A stretch of DNA of 64,000 nt from CAWBRY01 sp963791295 (GTDB lineage Bacteria; Bacteroidota; Bacteroidia; Chitinophagales; Chitinophagaceae), in assembly GCA_963791295.1 (NCBI GenBank), contig CAWBRY010000001.1, forward strand, positions 2,147,419 to 2,211,418, in the 5' to 3' direction. Positions 35,151-44,014 of the stretch are shown piece by piece. The translations under genes and the position numbers were made by a program. Under the pieces are notes generated by a model. That model saw nothing but the letters and a program-made list of their open reading frames with translations, had not been told where the DNA came from and did no database searches. Position 1 is the stretch's first letter. The number at the start of each line of letters is the position of its first letter.

Positions 35151-35963
35151 ATGCCAGGCAACTCCAAATACCACGATATTAAATTCTTTCTGATCGCCAT
35201 TGCATTCATCAGCGCATTTAATTATTATCTCACTTACAGCAATATCCGGTTCAACTGGTTTCTTGTAATCACCTACACTATTGATACAGTCCAGGGATGG
35301 TTGGCATGGTGGGCATTGCGCTCGATCATCATATACATGGACAAGAAGCTGCCTTATACCAACAAGCCTCTAAAAAGGATCCTGATACAGATATTGATCA
35401 CCACAATAGCGGGCCTTTCAGTGATCATCCTGTTAACAGAACTGGTGAGTTGGATAGCCCGAGGCCGGCCCCTTCCCATTAGTTTTTATTTATTCGACAT
35501 TTTCATTTTCGTCATTTGGTTTCTTGTCATAAACGGTATTTACATCGGAATGCATTATTATGCCGAATGGAAATCATCGGAGACGCAACGCCAGCAGGAT
35601 AAAAAGCTTCGCTCCTCAGGACTTACTGTAAAACAGGGAAATCAAAACCTGATCGTTCCTTTCGAAAATATCCTTGGCTTTTATGTCGAAAATGGATATA
35701 CCCTTATGCTCACATGGGAAAACAAAAAGTATTTTCCAGACAAGTCCCTGGATAAGCTTGAAAGTAGTTTGCCGGAAGAAATGTTCTTCCGCCTTAACAG
35801 ACAATACATCCTTCATCGAAAGGCGTTGACAGGATTCAAAAAAACCGGTGACGGCAAACTGGATGTAATGATCAGCGCGCCTGATAATTTCCCAAAAGTG
35901 GTTCCCGTGAGCCGGATAAGGGCCGCCTCATTCAAGAATTGGTTCCAACCGCCAGATCATTAA
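35151..35963 (+). CDS. Membrane-anchored LytTR DNA-binding regulator
   Basis: 270 residues. The N-terminal half has four predicted membrane helices (for example FFLIAIAFISAFNYYLTY and ILIQILITTIAGLSVIILL). The C-terminal half from about residue 165 is a LytTR DNA-binding domain: NLIVPFENILGFYVENGYTLMLT, LDKLESSLPEEMFFRLNRQYILHRKALTGF and VPVSRIRAASFKNWF. There is no receiver domain, so a membrane signal or binding partner must set its activity. Target genes are unknown. Confidence 0.93.
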   Translation: MPGNSKYHDIKFFLIAIAFISAFNYYLTYSNIRFNWFLVITYTIDTVQGWLAWWALRSIIIYMDKKLPYTNKPLKRILIQILITTIAGLSVIILLTELVSWIARGRPLPISFYLFDIFIFVIWFLVINGIYIGMHYYAEWKSSETQRQQDKKLRSSGLTVKQGNQNLIVPFENILGFYVENGYTLMLTWENKKYFPDKSLDKLESSLPEEMFFRLNRQYILHRKALTGFKKTGDGKLDVMISAPDNFPKVVPVSRIRAASFKNWFQPPDH

Positions 35964-36133
35964 GCCAAGTCTGCATTTCAACCCTTATTTTGCTACATTT
36001 CGACGCCACACCGGAGTTTTGAACGCACGACGGTCTGCATTCGACCCTCTTTCTCACACATCCCGGAGGAAAGGCAGCGCGGGAATTTGGAGCAAGACGG
36101 GCTTTGGTTGTTGCTTTGCAAAAAATAAAATTT

Positions 36134-37300
36134 ATGAGATCAACGCTTCTCGCGGCTCTACTGATTCACGCCATCGTTTTGAATTCTCAATCCTCCCGCC
36201 CGCTGGCTGGTTGCGACCTGGGCATTGATATAAATGGTGCGTTTTCCAAAGGCAGGGCCCTGGACTCCGTAATGAAAAGTTATGCTCCTAATCCATTGCC
36301 CGGACTTTCTTTGGCTGTATACTCTGAAGCTGAGGGCTGGTGGGCTGGCTCCCAGGGCCTCGCTGACCTGAATAAAAAGACAGCGATGGAAAATTGCCAC
36401 CTTCAATATATTCAGAGCGTTTCCAAGACGTATATGGCGGTAGAAATACTCCTTTTGAAAGAAACAGGTAAGATAGATTTGGATGCCCCTATAACGCGCT
36501 ATCTTCCCGTTCGTTATAGTAAGTATGTTAAAAACGCCGGGAAGGTCACCGTTCGAATGCTTCTCAATCAAACTTCAGGTGTTCCTGAATACAATAGCAA
36601 TCCAAAATTTGTTTCAAAGGTCCTTATGCATCCAACGACCTTTTTTTCGCAAGAAGATTGTCTTAAGGCAATTGAAGGAGAAGATCCACAATTTCCTCCG
36701 GGAAGCAAATATGTATATACAAATACGAATTACCTGCTTCTTTCCCTCATTGGCGATGCCATCACCGGCGATCATGCAGCTTTTATTAAGAAAAATATTT
36801 TTGCACCGCTTGGACTTAAAAACTCCTACTATGGACTGGGGCATGATTATCTAAAGGGATTATATCTTCCTCAATCGTATTGGGATGCGCTAAATGCCGG
36901 GCGACCTGCCAATTTTTCGCAGTTCCAGCAAGTGACGGTCGCCTCTTCCAAGGGTGATGATGGAATCGTGTGCACACCGGTTGATGCCGTAAAATTTTTA
37001 AAAGGTTTAATAGAAGGAAAGCTATTAAATTCCGAATCAATGAAAGAAATGCTGGATTTCGTAAAAGATGAAAAAGGTCAAAATCGATATGGTATGGGAA
37101 TGATCTATTTCGATCTCGGAGGTTTGCCGGCATACGGTCACGGCGGTGGCGGTATTGGTGCCGGGTGTGCTCTGCTTTATGTCCCTTCTCACAAGATCTA
37201 TCTTTTCCTCGCCACCAACCTGGGTGTATTAATAGATGGTGAATTGTCAAAAAAAGCCGACGAAATGAAAAATGCTATTCTTCTTACCCTTCTTCAATAA
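36134..37300 (+). CDS. Serine hydrolase, beta-lactamase class C / PBP4* family
   Basis: 388 residues from the ATG at 36134, which gives a proper signal peptide (MRSTLLAALLIHAIVL). The active-site motif SxxK is S95-V-S-K98, the second motif is YTN in the segment KYVYTNTNYLLL, and a late GHGGGGIGAG segment replaces the KTG motif, as usual for this family. Members include D-amino-peptidases, esterases and lipid A-related enzymes; it is not necessarily a beta-lactamase. Role unknown. Confidence 0.9.
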   Translation: MRSTLLAALLIHAIVLNSQSSRPLAGCDLGIDINGAFSKGRALDSVMKSYAPNPLPGLSLAVYSEAEGWWAGSQGLADLNKKTAMENCHLQYIQSVSKTYMAVEILLLKETGKIDLDAPITRYLPVRYSKYVKNAGKVTVRMLLNQTSGVPEYNSNPKFVSKVLMHPTTFFSQEDCLKAIEGEDPQFPPGSKYVYTNTNYLLLSLIGDAITGDHAAFIKKNIFAPLGLKNSYYGLGHDYLKGLYLPQSYWDALNAGRPANFSQFQQVTVASSKGDDGIVCTPVDAVKFLKGLIEGKLLNSESMKEMLDFVKDEKGQNRYGMGMIYFDLGGLPAYGHGGGGIGAGCALLYVPSHKIYLFLATNLGVLIDGELSKKADEMKNAILLTLLQ

Positions 37301-37495
37301 GCTCGAATAGAAGAATTTGGTGTGGAAAAATGGAATTAATTCCCCACCCGGGTTAAACTGGAGCAAAAAAGCCGTGCAATGCTATCGGGTTAGCCTGTTG
37401 GCAGAGTCTTTGATATACCATTGACAAGAAAAAATATTGTATCCTCACCGGATACAAATCCTTATTACTTCACTTCAATCGTTAAAAAACCAATT

Positions 37496-38047
37496 ATGAA
37501 AAAAAATAGCATTTTCCGGATGGCCATGCTGGCCATTCTGATCTCTGGATTAGGTACCGCAAATTTCGCCATTGCTCAGGATGATGAAAAAGAGGCTAAG
37601 ATCATCGCAGACGCTGGCGACGCAAAAGCAGATTTCATTAAATCAGATGGACTACTCAAAAATCTCTTTGAAAATTCATATGGTTATGCCATATTTCCCA
37701 ATGTCGGCAAGGGCGCCATTGGAATCGGCGGTGCAGCCGGAAACGGAATTGTATATGAAAAAGGTGCCATGGTCGGAAAGGCTAAGATGACACAGGTTAC
37801 CGTCGGCTTTCAATGGGGAGGTCAGGCTTATCGCGAAGTGATATTTTTTGAATCCAAAGCGGATATGGACCGGTTTAAAGAAAATAACGTGGAGTTTTCG
37901 GCTCAGGCTTCAGCAGTCGCTGTTACTGCAGGTGCTTCTGCAAATGCGAAATATGCGAATGGCGTAATGATATTTACCCAACAGAAAGGAGGATTAATGT
38001 ATGAGGCTTCTGTAGGCGGACAAAAATTCAAGTTTAGCAAACTCTAA
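37496..38047 (+). CDS. SYLF (Ysc84-like) lipid-binding domain protein
   Basis: 183 residues from the ATG at 37496, with a signal peptide ending near residue 28 (FAIAQDD). The mature part has the SYLF-domain signatures GYAIFPNVGKGAIGIGGAAGNGIVY and VTVGFQWGGQAYREVIFFE, then KYANGVMIFTQQKGGLMYEASVGGQKFKF. Homologues bind phosphoinositides in eukaryotes; the bacterial role is unclear. A terminator follows at 38129. Confidence 0.92.
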   Translation: MKKNSIFRMAMLAILISGLGTANFAIAQDDEKEAKIIADAGDAKADFIKSDGLLKNLFENSYGYAIFPNVGKGAIGIGGAAGNGIVYEKGAMVGKAKMTQVTVGFQWGGQAYREVIFFESKADMDRFKENNVEFSAQASAVAVTAGASANAKYANGVMIFTQQKGGLMYEASVGGQKFKFSKL

Positions 38048-38128
38048 TCACAGGCAGGGACCAGTTGAATTAAGAACAGTTCCTGTAGAAAAATACAAGT
38101 GCGCCTAGCCTAAATTGAGGTTTAGATT

Positions 38129-38179
38129 AAACCCTGTCACTGGTCCGAAAGGATCTTCAGTTGGCAGGGTTTATTTTTT
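38129..38179 (+). terminator. Intrinsic terminator after the SYLF gene
   Basis: An 11-bp stem (AAACCCTGTCA with TGGCAGGGTTT, one G-T pair) encloses 22 bases, and a T-rich tail (ttattttttg) follows. Confidence 0.7.
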
Positions 38180-38258
38180 GCAGATAGCGGATCCGGGCCG
38201 ATATTATATTTTCAAATACCTTTACCCAGATCAATCCCGGCAATAAATACCAAGCGAT

Positions 38259-38699
38259 ATGTCTAAAATTATAGGTTTATCATGCCTGATGGCCATTATT
38301 CTTTCAGCCTGCGGCAAAGGAAAATCAGGGGTGGGAGCGGAATCGGAATTAATACGGCTGAACAATCTTTATGATAGCGCCATCGTGCACGAAGATATCA
38401 CAACATTGAAACGACTTTATGCTAAGGATTATGTATATACAAATCCGGAGGGAAAGCTGTTGACTAAAGATGAACAGACAACGAGTATCAGTAGCTCCGA
38501 AATAAAGTGGCACGAAGGCAAGAGCACGGAGGTGAGGGTAAAAGTCTATGGAAAAATGGCCATAGTAACGGGGTTATTCGTTGCGCGAGGTGATTACCGC
38601 GGAAATCCTTTGAATATAAATGAGCGCTATACTTCGGTGTGGATGAAAGGAGACACCAGTTGGCAACTCATCGCTGAACAAGGTAACGTCATCAAATAA
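38259..38699 (+). CDS. DUF4440/NTF2-like lipoprotein
   Basis: 146 residues with a lipoprotein signal (Cys18 in LSACGKGK). The mature part follows the NTF2-like pattern: a first helix LIRLNNLYDSAIVHEDITTLKRLYAKDYVYTNPEGK, a strand ending in VRVKVYGKMAIVTGLFVARGDYRG and a closing RYTSVWMKGDTSWQLIAEQGN. Similar proteins are annotated as nuclear transport factor 2 family; ligand unknown. Confidence 0.85.
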   Translation: MSKIIGLSCLMAIILSACGKGKSGVGAESELIRLNNLYDSAIVHEDITTLKRLYAKDYVYTNPEGKLLTKDEQTTSISSSEIKWHEGKSTEVRVKVYGKMAIVTGLFVARGDYRGNPLNINERYTSVWMKGDTSWQLIAEQGNVIK

Positions 38700-38712
38700 A
38701 CCTAGCATTCTA

Positions 38713-39090
38713 CTATCCGGCATCTAGTTTGGCGGGGATTGCGGCGGTCGTCCTGGCTGCGGTACATTTTTTTATGCCGGAAAGCCGAATCACAAAGATA
38801 TATGGCCACCCGATGGTAGCTGTAACATAACCACCAGCAGTAGGCGCAATGATTGGTGAAATACCTACCACGAGCATAAGCAAGGAAAATATTTTTGCAT
38901 TTTCACTTACGACCATACCGGTCAAGCAGAGGGCCATATAATAATTGTCCTGCCGAAATTCCTATTACGGTGGTATGTAGGTCTTTTGCTATCGCGGGAA
39001 GCCGGGAAGATACATATCGATGGAAAAGGGACCTATGGCAGTTAGCATACCCAGGATCAGCATTCTTATAAATTTTGTCTTTCCCCGCAT
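38713..39090 (-). pseudogene. Degraded Bcr/CflA-type multidrug exporter, with frameshift, deletions and a local inversion
   Basis: On the minus strand the N-terminus reads MRGKTKFIRM, then IGPFSIDMYLPGFP (39090-38989) and stops; a one-base shift continues it as AIAKDLHTTV, then ISAGQLLYGPLLDRYGRK (38995-38903), after which it stops again. A third frame gives ENAKIFSLLMLVVGISPIIA and then GGYVTATIGWPYIFV (38937 down). These are in the order of the first part of a Bcr/CflA exporter, with helices 3-4 missing. The next expected helix, LAGIAAVVLAAVHFFMPESR, is on the plus strand at 38729-38788, flanked by 8-base inverted repeats. The second half of the transporter is absent. Confidence 0.85.
38716..38781. 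repeat. Inverted 8-base repeats flanking the inverted exporter segment
   Basis: TCCGGCAT at 38716-38723 and ATGCCGGA at 38774-38781 are exact inverted copies. The DNA between them encodes, on the plus strand, a membrane helix that belongs to the minus-strand exporter pseudogene. The repeats are therefore a possible site of a small inversion. Confidence 0.55.
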
Positions 39091-39220
39091 TTGATGAGGA
39101 TGGTAAACAAAACTATGACAGCAAAAATTAAAAAATGAAAAACGTCATTTTTTACGAATTCTTGAAAAAATTCCAATACGGTTGCCTAACTGTATTACTT
39201 TTATTATAAATCATACTACA

Positions 39221-40771
39221 ATGAACCGAACCGCCTTTACTTGTTTTTTGTTCTTGCTTTTTCTTTTATCAACCATTTCGTATTCACAACCGTCGTCGGC
39301 GCAAAATTCCTCTGGATCTGATTCTTCAGGGACGCCGGTGCCCAAGGCCGAAAAGTCAGTTACCAAACACAATATCAAGATTGATAACAAGCAGATCAAT
39401 TACACGGCTACCGCCGGCACCCTGATCCTGAAAAACGAAAAAGACGAATCCATTGCTACATTCGGATTTACCTCTTACATAAAAGACGGTGAAGCTGATC
39501 TTTCGAAACGACCTCTTACATTCGTTTATAATGGTGGACCCGGGTCATCATCGATTTGGCTTCATCTTGGTGTTGTGGGTCCGCGGCGAGTTGTAGTAAA
39601 CGATCCGGGACCGAATGGTCCTGCGCCATATAAGCTGGAAGATAATAACTATTCCATTTTGGATCTGACTGATCTCGTAATGGTTGATCCCGTCGGCACC
39701 GGATTAAGCAGGCCCATTGGGAAAGGGAAGGGCGCTGATTTTTGGGGTGTCGACCAGGACATAAAATCCATCAGTGACTTCATCCGCCAGTTCGTTACGG
39801 ACAATGAAAGATGGAATTCACCTAAATACTTATTGGGTGAAAGCTACGGTACATTCAGATCTGCAGGAATAGCGGACTATCTACAGGAAAATACAGGCAT
39901 CTCTGTCAACGGTATTATCCTGGTATCTTCTGTGTTGGATATTCGGACTCTAAATTTTCAACCCGGCGACGATCTCTCTTATATTGTCTATCTGCCTACT
40001 TATGCTGCAACTTCCTGGTATCATAACAAATTATCGAAGAAACCGGCTAACCTGGATTCCTTTTTAACCGAAGTAAGAAAATTTTCTTCAGGGGAATATG
40101 CGAGCGCATTGATCAAAGGCGATCAATTAGCCACTGCTGAGCGAGATGGAATACTGACTAAACTCGCTTCCTATACCGGGCTTAGCCGCGAATACCTGGA
40201 CAAGGCAAACCTGCGCGTATCGCAACCTCAATACTCCAGCGAATTGTTGCGTGATACGAAGGAATATGTGGGCCGCCTGGATTCCAGATATAAAGGAGTA
40301 GCCCAGGACGCTCTTAGTGAATTTGCTTTTGAAGATCCCCAGTCATACGATATCAGCCCCGCCTTTATTTCGGCATTCATGCACTATTATACCACGGAGT
40401 TAAAGGTGGCAAAGGATAGGCAATACAATGTTGGCGCCAATAGCATGGCTGATTTCAAGTGGGACTGGAAACATCCACGCAGCTTTGGATTTTTTGGAGA
40501 TGCATCCTCTCCGTATACAGGTACTGACCTTTTGAATGCCATGTCTCACAATCCGAAAATGAAGGTGCTTGTTATGAATGGGCTCATGGACCTGGCTACG
40601 CCATTTTATGGGACCGAATATACTTTCGATCACCTGGGCCTGGATAAAAAATTGAAAGGAAACATTACCATGAAATATTATGAAGCAGGGCACATGATGT
40701 ATACCCACAATGCCTCAGCGGCCGCTTTTAAGAAGGATGTCGCGGAATTCATAATGTCGTCTGGCAAGTGA
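39221..40771 (+). CDS. Peptidase S10 (serine carboxypeptidase) family protein
   Basis: 516 residues from the ATG at 39221, which starts a signal peptide (CFLFLLFLLSTISYSQ). The oxyanion segment FVYNGGPGSSSIWLHLGVVGPRRV is typical of S10 enzymes. The nucleophile is the Ser of LLGESYGTFR (about residue 208); the Asp is in VMNGLMDLATPF and the His in YEAGHMMYTH. Predicted secreted or periplasmic carboxypeptidase that removes C-terminal residues at acid pH. The TauE/SafE gene follows after 15 bases. Confidence 0.95.
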   Translation: MNRTAFTCFLFLLFLLSTISYSQPSSAQNSSGSDSSGTPVPKAEKSVTKHNIKIDNKQINYTATAGTLILKNEKDESIATFGFTSYIKDGEADLSKRPLTFVYNGGPGSSSIWLHLGVVGPRRVVVNDPGPNGPAPYKLEDNNYSILDLTDLVMVDPVGTGLSRPIGKGKGADFWGVDQDIKSISDFIRQFVTDNERWNSPKYLLGESYGTFRSAGIADYLQENTGISVNGIILVSSVLDIRTLNFQPGDDLSYIVYLPTYAATSWYHNKLSKKPANLDSFLTEVRKFSSGEYASALIKGDQLATAERDGILTKLASYTGLSREYLDKANLRVSQPQYSSELLRDTKEYVGRLDSRYKGVAQDALSEFAFEDPQSYDISPAFISAFMHYYTTELKVAKDRQYNVGANSMADFKWDWKHPRSFGFFGDASSPYTGTDLLNAMSHNPKMKVLVMNGLMDLATPFYGTEYTFDHLGLDKKLKGNITMKYYEAGHMMYTHNASAAAFKKDVAEFIMSSGK

Positions 40772-40786
40772 TTTTGTTGAACTCCC

Positions 40787-41518
40787 ATGCACCTCTACAA
40801 CTGGATCCTGATCATGCTTGCTGCCTTTATCATCGGGCTTTCCAAAGCCGGACTGAAAGGAATAGACATGATGAATGTGACCATCATGGCCATTGTATTT
40901 GGCGGCAAGGCATCGACGGGTGTAGTCCTTCCATTGTTATGCGCTATGGACGTTCTGGCCGTTATTTATTACAAACGCCATGTTCAGTGGAAACATTTTT
41001 GGAGATTGCTTCCCTGGATGATTGTGGGCATCCTGGTGGGAGTTTACGCCGGAAAGGATCTCGATGAAGCGTTGTTCAGGAAGATAATGGCGGTCGTGAT
41101 CATTGTGACTGTAGTCATCATGGTTGTTTTGGAAATTCGAAGGGCCTTGATCATCCCTACTAATCAATGGTTCGTCGGATCCACGGGATTAGTGGCGGGT
41201 TTTACTACGATGATGGGCAATCTCGCTGGTGCCTTTTCCAACATTTACTTCCTGGCGATGCGTCTCCCTAAAAACGATTTTATCGGCACTGCGGCATGGG
41301 TGTTCTTAGCCATCAATCTGTTCAAACTGCCTTTCCAGGTTTTCTATTGGAAAAATATTACGATCGACTCACTTCGGCTGGACCTTTATCTATTACCAGC
41401 ATTGGTTCTCGGCTTCTGGGCCGGAGTGAAGATCGTTGCGAGAATCAAAGATGAAAACTATAGGAAGGTGGTGATTGCCCTGACGTTGGCAGGAGCTATT
41501 TTTATTTTTGTCAGATAA
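40787..41518 (+). CDS. Sulfite exporter TauE/SafE family membrane protein
   Basis: 243 residues with seven or eight membrane helices. The first, WILIMLAAFIIGLSKAGLKG, holds the family's GLSKAG signature, and PLLCAMDVLAVIYYKRHVQWKHFWRLLPWMIVGILVGVY is the conserved second and third helix region. Family members export sulfite or other organosulfur anions; the substrate here is unknown. It may share a transcript with the upstream S10 peptidase gene. Confidence 0.9.
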   Translation: MHLYNWILIMLAAFIIGLSKAGLKGIDMMNVTIMAIVFGGKASTGVVLPLLCAMDVLAVIYYKRHVQWKHFWRLLPWMIVGILVGVYAGKDLDEALFRKIMAVVIIVTVVIMVVLEIRRALIIPTNQWFVGSTGLVAGFTTMMGNLAGAFSNIYFLAMRLPKNDFIGTAAWVFLAINLFKLPFQVFYWKNITIDSLRLDLYLLPALVLGFWAGVKIVARIKDENYRKVVIALTLAGAIFIFVR

Positions 41519-41562
41519 CGGAGGTTTATTTTGAATCCGTATAATCAAGTATCTTCAACATC

Positions 41563-42852
41563 ATGCGCTGGATTTGCCTGTTTATCTTTTTTCAATTTAC
41601 TTCCGGCATCCTGGCTCAGCCAAAGACGGATGCATTCCTGGAAAAGATCTTCTCCTCTAACAATGATTCCATATTTCGAGCAGTGTTGAAGGAGCCGATG
41701 ACTTATCGGCTTCAGATCATCTACACGGAAATCAACCGGGATATTTACAACCGCCCATCTTTTAAGAATTATTATTTTCATTTCGATCCGGAGCTTTATT
41801 TCAACCCAGCATCCACCGTAAAACTTCCTCTCGCTTTATTGGCGCTTGAAAAGTTAAATCAGATCCATCAAAAAGGAGTTGATAAGTATACGGCGATACA
41901 ATTTGACAGCAGCTATGCCGGACAGAACACAGAGTACTCTGACAGTAGTTCAGAAACCGGTCGTCCATCTATTGCGCACTTTATAAAAAAAGCATTTTTG
42001 GTCAGTGATAATGACGCGTACAACCGCATGTACCAGTTTGTTGGCCAGCACACAATTTATCATTCATTGTTTGACAAAGGATATAAGGACCTGCGCATCA
42101 TCCGACAGTTCAAAGGGTTCACTCCAGACCAGAACCGCCATACCAATCAAATTCGATTTATCAAAGAAAACGGCAGTCTGATTTGGCTGCAGCCAGCGGC
42201 ATTTAATACCGATTCATTTTATTTTCCACGTGAGATCAAGCTGGGTAGAGCACACTATAACCGGGAGGATAGCCTGGTCAACGAGCCCTTCGATTTCACC
42301 AAACATAACAATCTGTCCCTGGAAGATCTTCACCAGATGCTCCAATCCGCCCTTTTTCCCACATCGGTGGCCGCGCGACAGCGATTTCAATTGAACAATG
42401 ATGATCATGCTTTCTTAAATAAATGGTTGTCACAGTTCCCTTCGGAAACCAACTATCCTTACTACGACACAACAAAGTATTACGACAGCTATGTGAAATT
42501 TTTCTTTCGGGATTCCTCCCGCAAACTGCCTCCGCAGATTAGAGTCTTCAATAAAGTAGGTTGGGCCTATGGGTTCTTAACAGATATATCCTACATCGCA
42601 GACTTCCGGAATAAAATCGAGTTCATGCTCTCCTGCACCGTGTATGTGAATAGTGATGGTATTCTGAATGACGACCATTACGATTATGATTCTATTGGCC
42701 ATCCTTTTTTCTATCAGCTGGGGCAAACTATTTATCAATATGAATTGCAAAGACCTCGCGTCTTTAAACCGGATCTATCGAAATTCAAGATCCGATATGA
42801 CCGCCGAAGGGCAGGGGATAGCAGGAAACCAATTTCCGAAGTCGACAATTGA
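41563..42852 (+). CDS. Serine hydrolase, beta-lactamase class A-like
   Basis: 429 residues with a signal peptide (to about residue 18). The active-site SxxK is S84-T-V-K87 in NPASTVKLPLALLALEKL, and the SDN motif is in AFLVSDNDAYNRMY. The segment NKVGWAYGFLTDISYIADF near the C-terminus holds the third motif position. The domain is longer than a true class A beta-lactamase (about 290), with an insertion rich in Asp, Tyr and Phe, so a different hydrolase role is likely. The next gene starts with a TTG that overlaps this stop by 4 bases. Confidence 0.85.
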   Translation: MRWICLFIFFQFTSGILAQPKTDAFLEKIFSSNNDSIFRAVLKEPMTYRLQIIYTEINRDIYNRPSFKNYYFHFDPELYFNPASTVKLPLALLALEKLNQIHQKGVDKYTAIQFDSSYAGQNTEYSDSSSETGRPSIAHFIKKAFLVSDNDAYNRMYQFVGQHTIYHSLFDKGYKDLRIIRQFKGFTPDQNRHTNQIRFIKENGSLIWLQPAAFNTDSFYFPREIKLGRAHYNREDSLVNEPFDFTKHNNLSLEDLHQMLQSALFPTSVAARQRFQLNNDDHAFLNKWLSQFPSETNYPYYDTTKYYDSYVKFFFRDSSRKLPPQIRVFNKVGWAYGFLTDISYIADFRNKIEFMLSCTVYVNSDGILNDDHYDYDSIGHPFFYQLGQTIYQYELQRPRVFKPDLSKFKIRYDRRRAGDSRKPISEVDN

Positions 42853-43982
42853 AAGACTCCGACATCATAAAATCCCGGCTATTCAATCAGCAGATCGCCA
42901 ATTCTAGATATACGAATGTGCAGGATCTCCTGTCTTGGATGGTAGCGATTCAAGCCCAGGAATTTGCCATGGCGCGATGGTCGATCGGATTGCGATTGGG
43001 TTCAGACAATAAGGGAATGCCTGTTTTAAAAGATGTGGATATAGAAACATTTTTTAATTCAGGAAAAATCATCCGCACACATTTATTGAGGCCTACCTGG
43101 CACTTCGTAACGCCCGATGACTTACGATGGTTGCTCGCTCTCACTGGTCCGCGGGTAAATGCTGCCAATGCATTCATGTATCGCAAGATGGAGCTGGATG
43201 CATCTGTCTTTAAACGTTCTCACGACATTATCGTCAAGGCCCTCGAAGGAGGAAAGCAATTGACGCGCGATTCTTTAAAGGAAGCGCTCGCACGTAAAAA
43301 AATACAGGGAGATGGTGTCAGGATCGGCCTATTGATGATGAAAGCGGAATTGGATGGACTTATCTGCAGCGGTGCCCGCCAGGGAAATCAATTCACCTAT
43401 GCGCTGATAGATGAATGGGTGCCTGCGGCAAAGCCATTGACAAGAGAAGAAGCCCTGACTAAGTTAGTCGGGCAATATTTTACAAGCAGAGGACCCGCCA
43501 CCCTGGCCGATTTCATGACCTGGTCCGGAGTGCTGATGAAAGATGTAAGAGATACTATCGCATCGATGAAAGGATTGTTTGCAAAGGAAATCATCGATGG
43601 AAAAGAATATTTTTTTACACCTGCTGCATTGGAAAATATTTCGTCCCCCGCCAGTAGAAAAATTCAGGATACGTTTTTGATGCCGGACTATGATGAATAC
43701 GGAATAAGTTATAAGGACCGTAGCGCGATATTTGATCCCAAAAGACTTACTCTCACAATCAAGGGAGGCAATCCGGTCTTTAATCGTATGATCGTGATTA
43801 GGGGAAAGATCGCCGGCACCTGGCGACGGACGTTGAAGAATGGGACTGCTCAAATTCAGACAGTCCCTTTTGTCGGATTAAACAAAACTGAATATCGGGA
43901 ACTTTCCTTCGCAATCAAACGCTTCGAATCCTTTATTGAAACCGGAAAGTCAAAGCACAAACTTTCTAAAGTGAAAAAGTAG
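42849..43982 (+). CDS. Winged-helix AlkZ/AZL-like DNA glycosylase family protein
   Basis: 377 residues of the HTH_42 (winged helix DNA-binding) family that includes the DNA glycosylases AZL and YcaQ. The opening DIIKSRLFNQQIANSRYTNVQDLLSW is typical, and the catalytic Gln-x-Gln motif is Q35-A-Q37 in VAIQAQEFA, the AZL form. The start is TTG at 42849, overlapping the previous stop codon; homologues begin at just this point, so TTG is preferred. AZL unhooks crosslinked or bulky alkylated bases in antibiotic producers. Whether this enzyme does so cannot be told. Confidence 0.82.
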   Translation: MKDSDIIKSRLFNQQIANSRYTNVQDLLSWMVAIQAQEFAMARWSIGLRLGSDNKGMPVLKDVDIETFFNSGKIIRTHLLRPTWHFVTPDDLRWLLALTGPRVNAANAFMYRKMELDASVFKRSHDIIVKALEGGKQLTRDSLKEALARKKIQGDGVRIGLLMMKAELDGLICSGARQGNQFTYALIDEWVPAAKPLTREEALTKLVGQYFTSRGPATLADFMTWSGVLMKDVRDTIASMKGLFAKEIIDGKEYFFTPAALENISSPASRKIQDTFLMPDYDEYGISYKDRSAIFDPKRLTLTIKGGNPVFNRMIVIRGKIAGTWRRTLKNGTAQIQTVPFVGLNKTEYRELSFAIKRFESFIETGKSKHKLSKVKK

Positions 43983-44014
43983 ATGACTGCATTTAAAAAT
44001 TGATTACCAACATC

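Noticed and set aside
38713..38937. A separate 74-residue membrane protein on the minus strand
   Set aside because: It is the third segment of the decayed Bcr/CflA exporter; the other segments are directly upstream in shifted frames.
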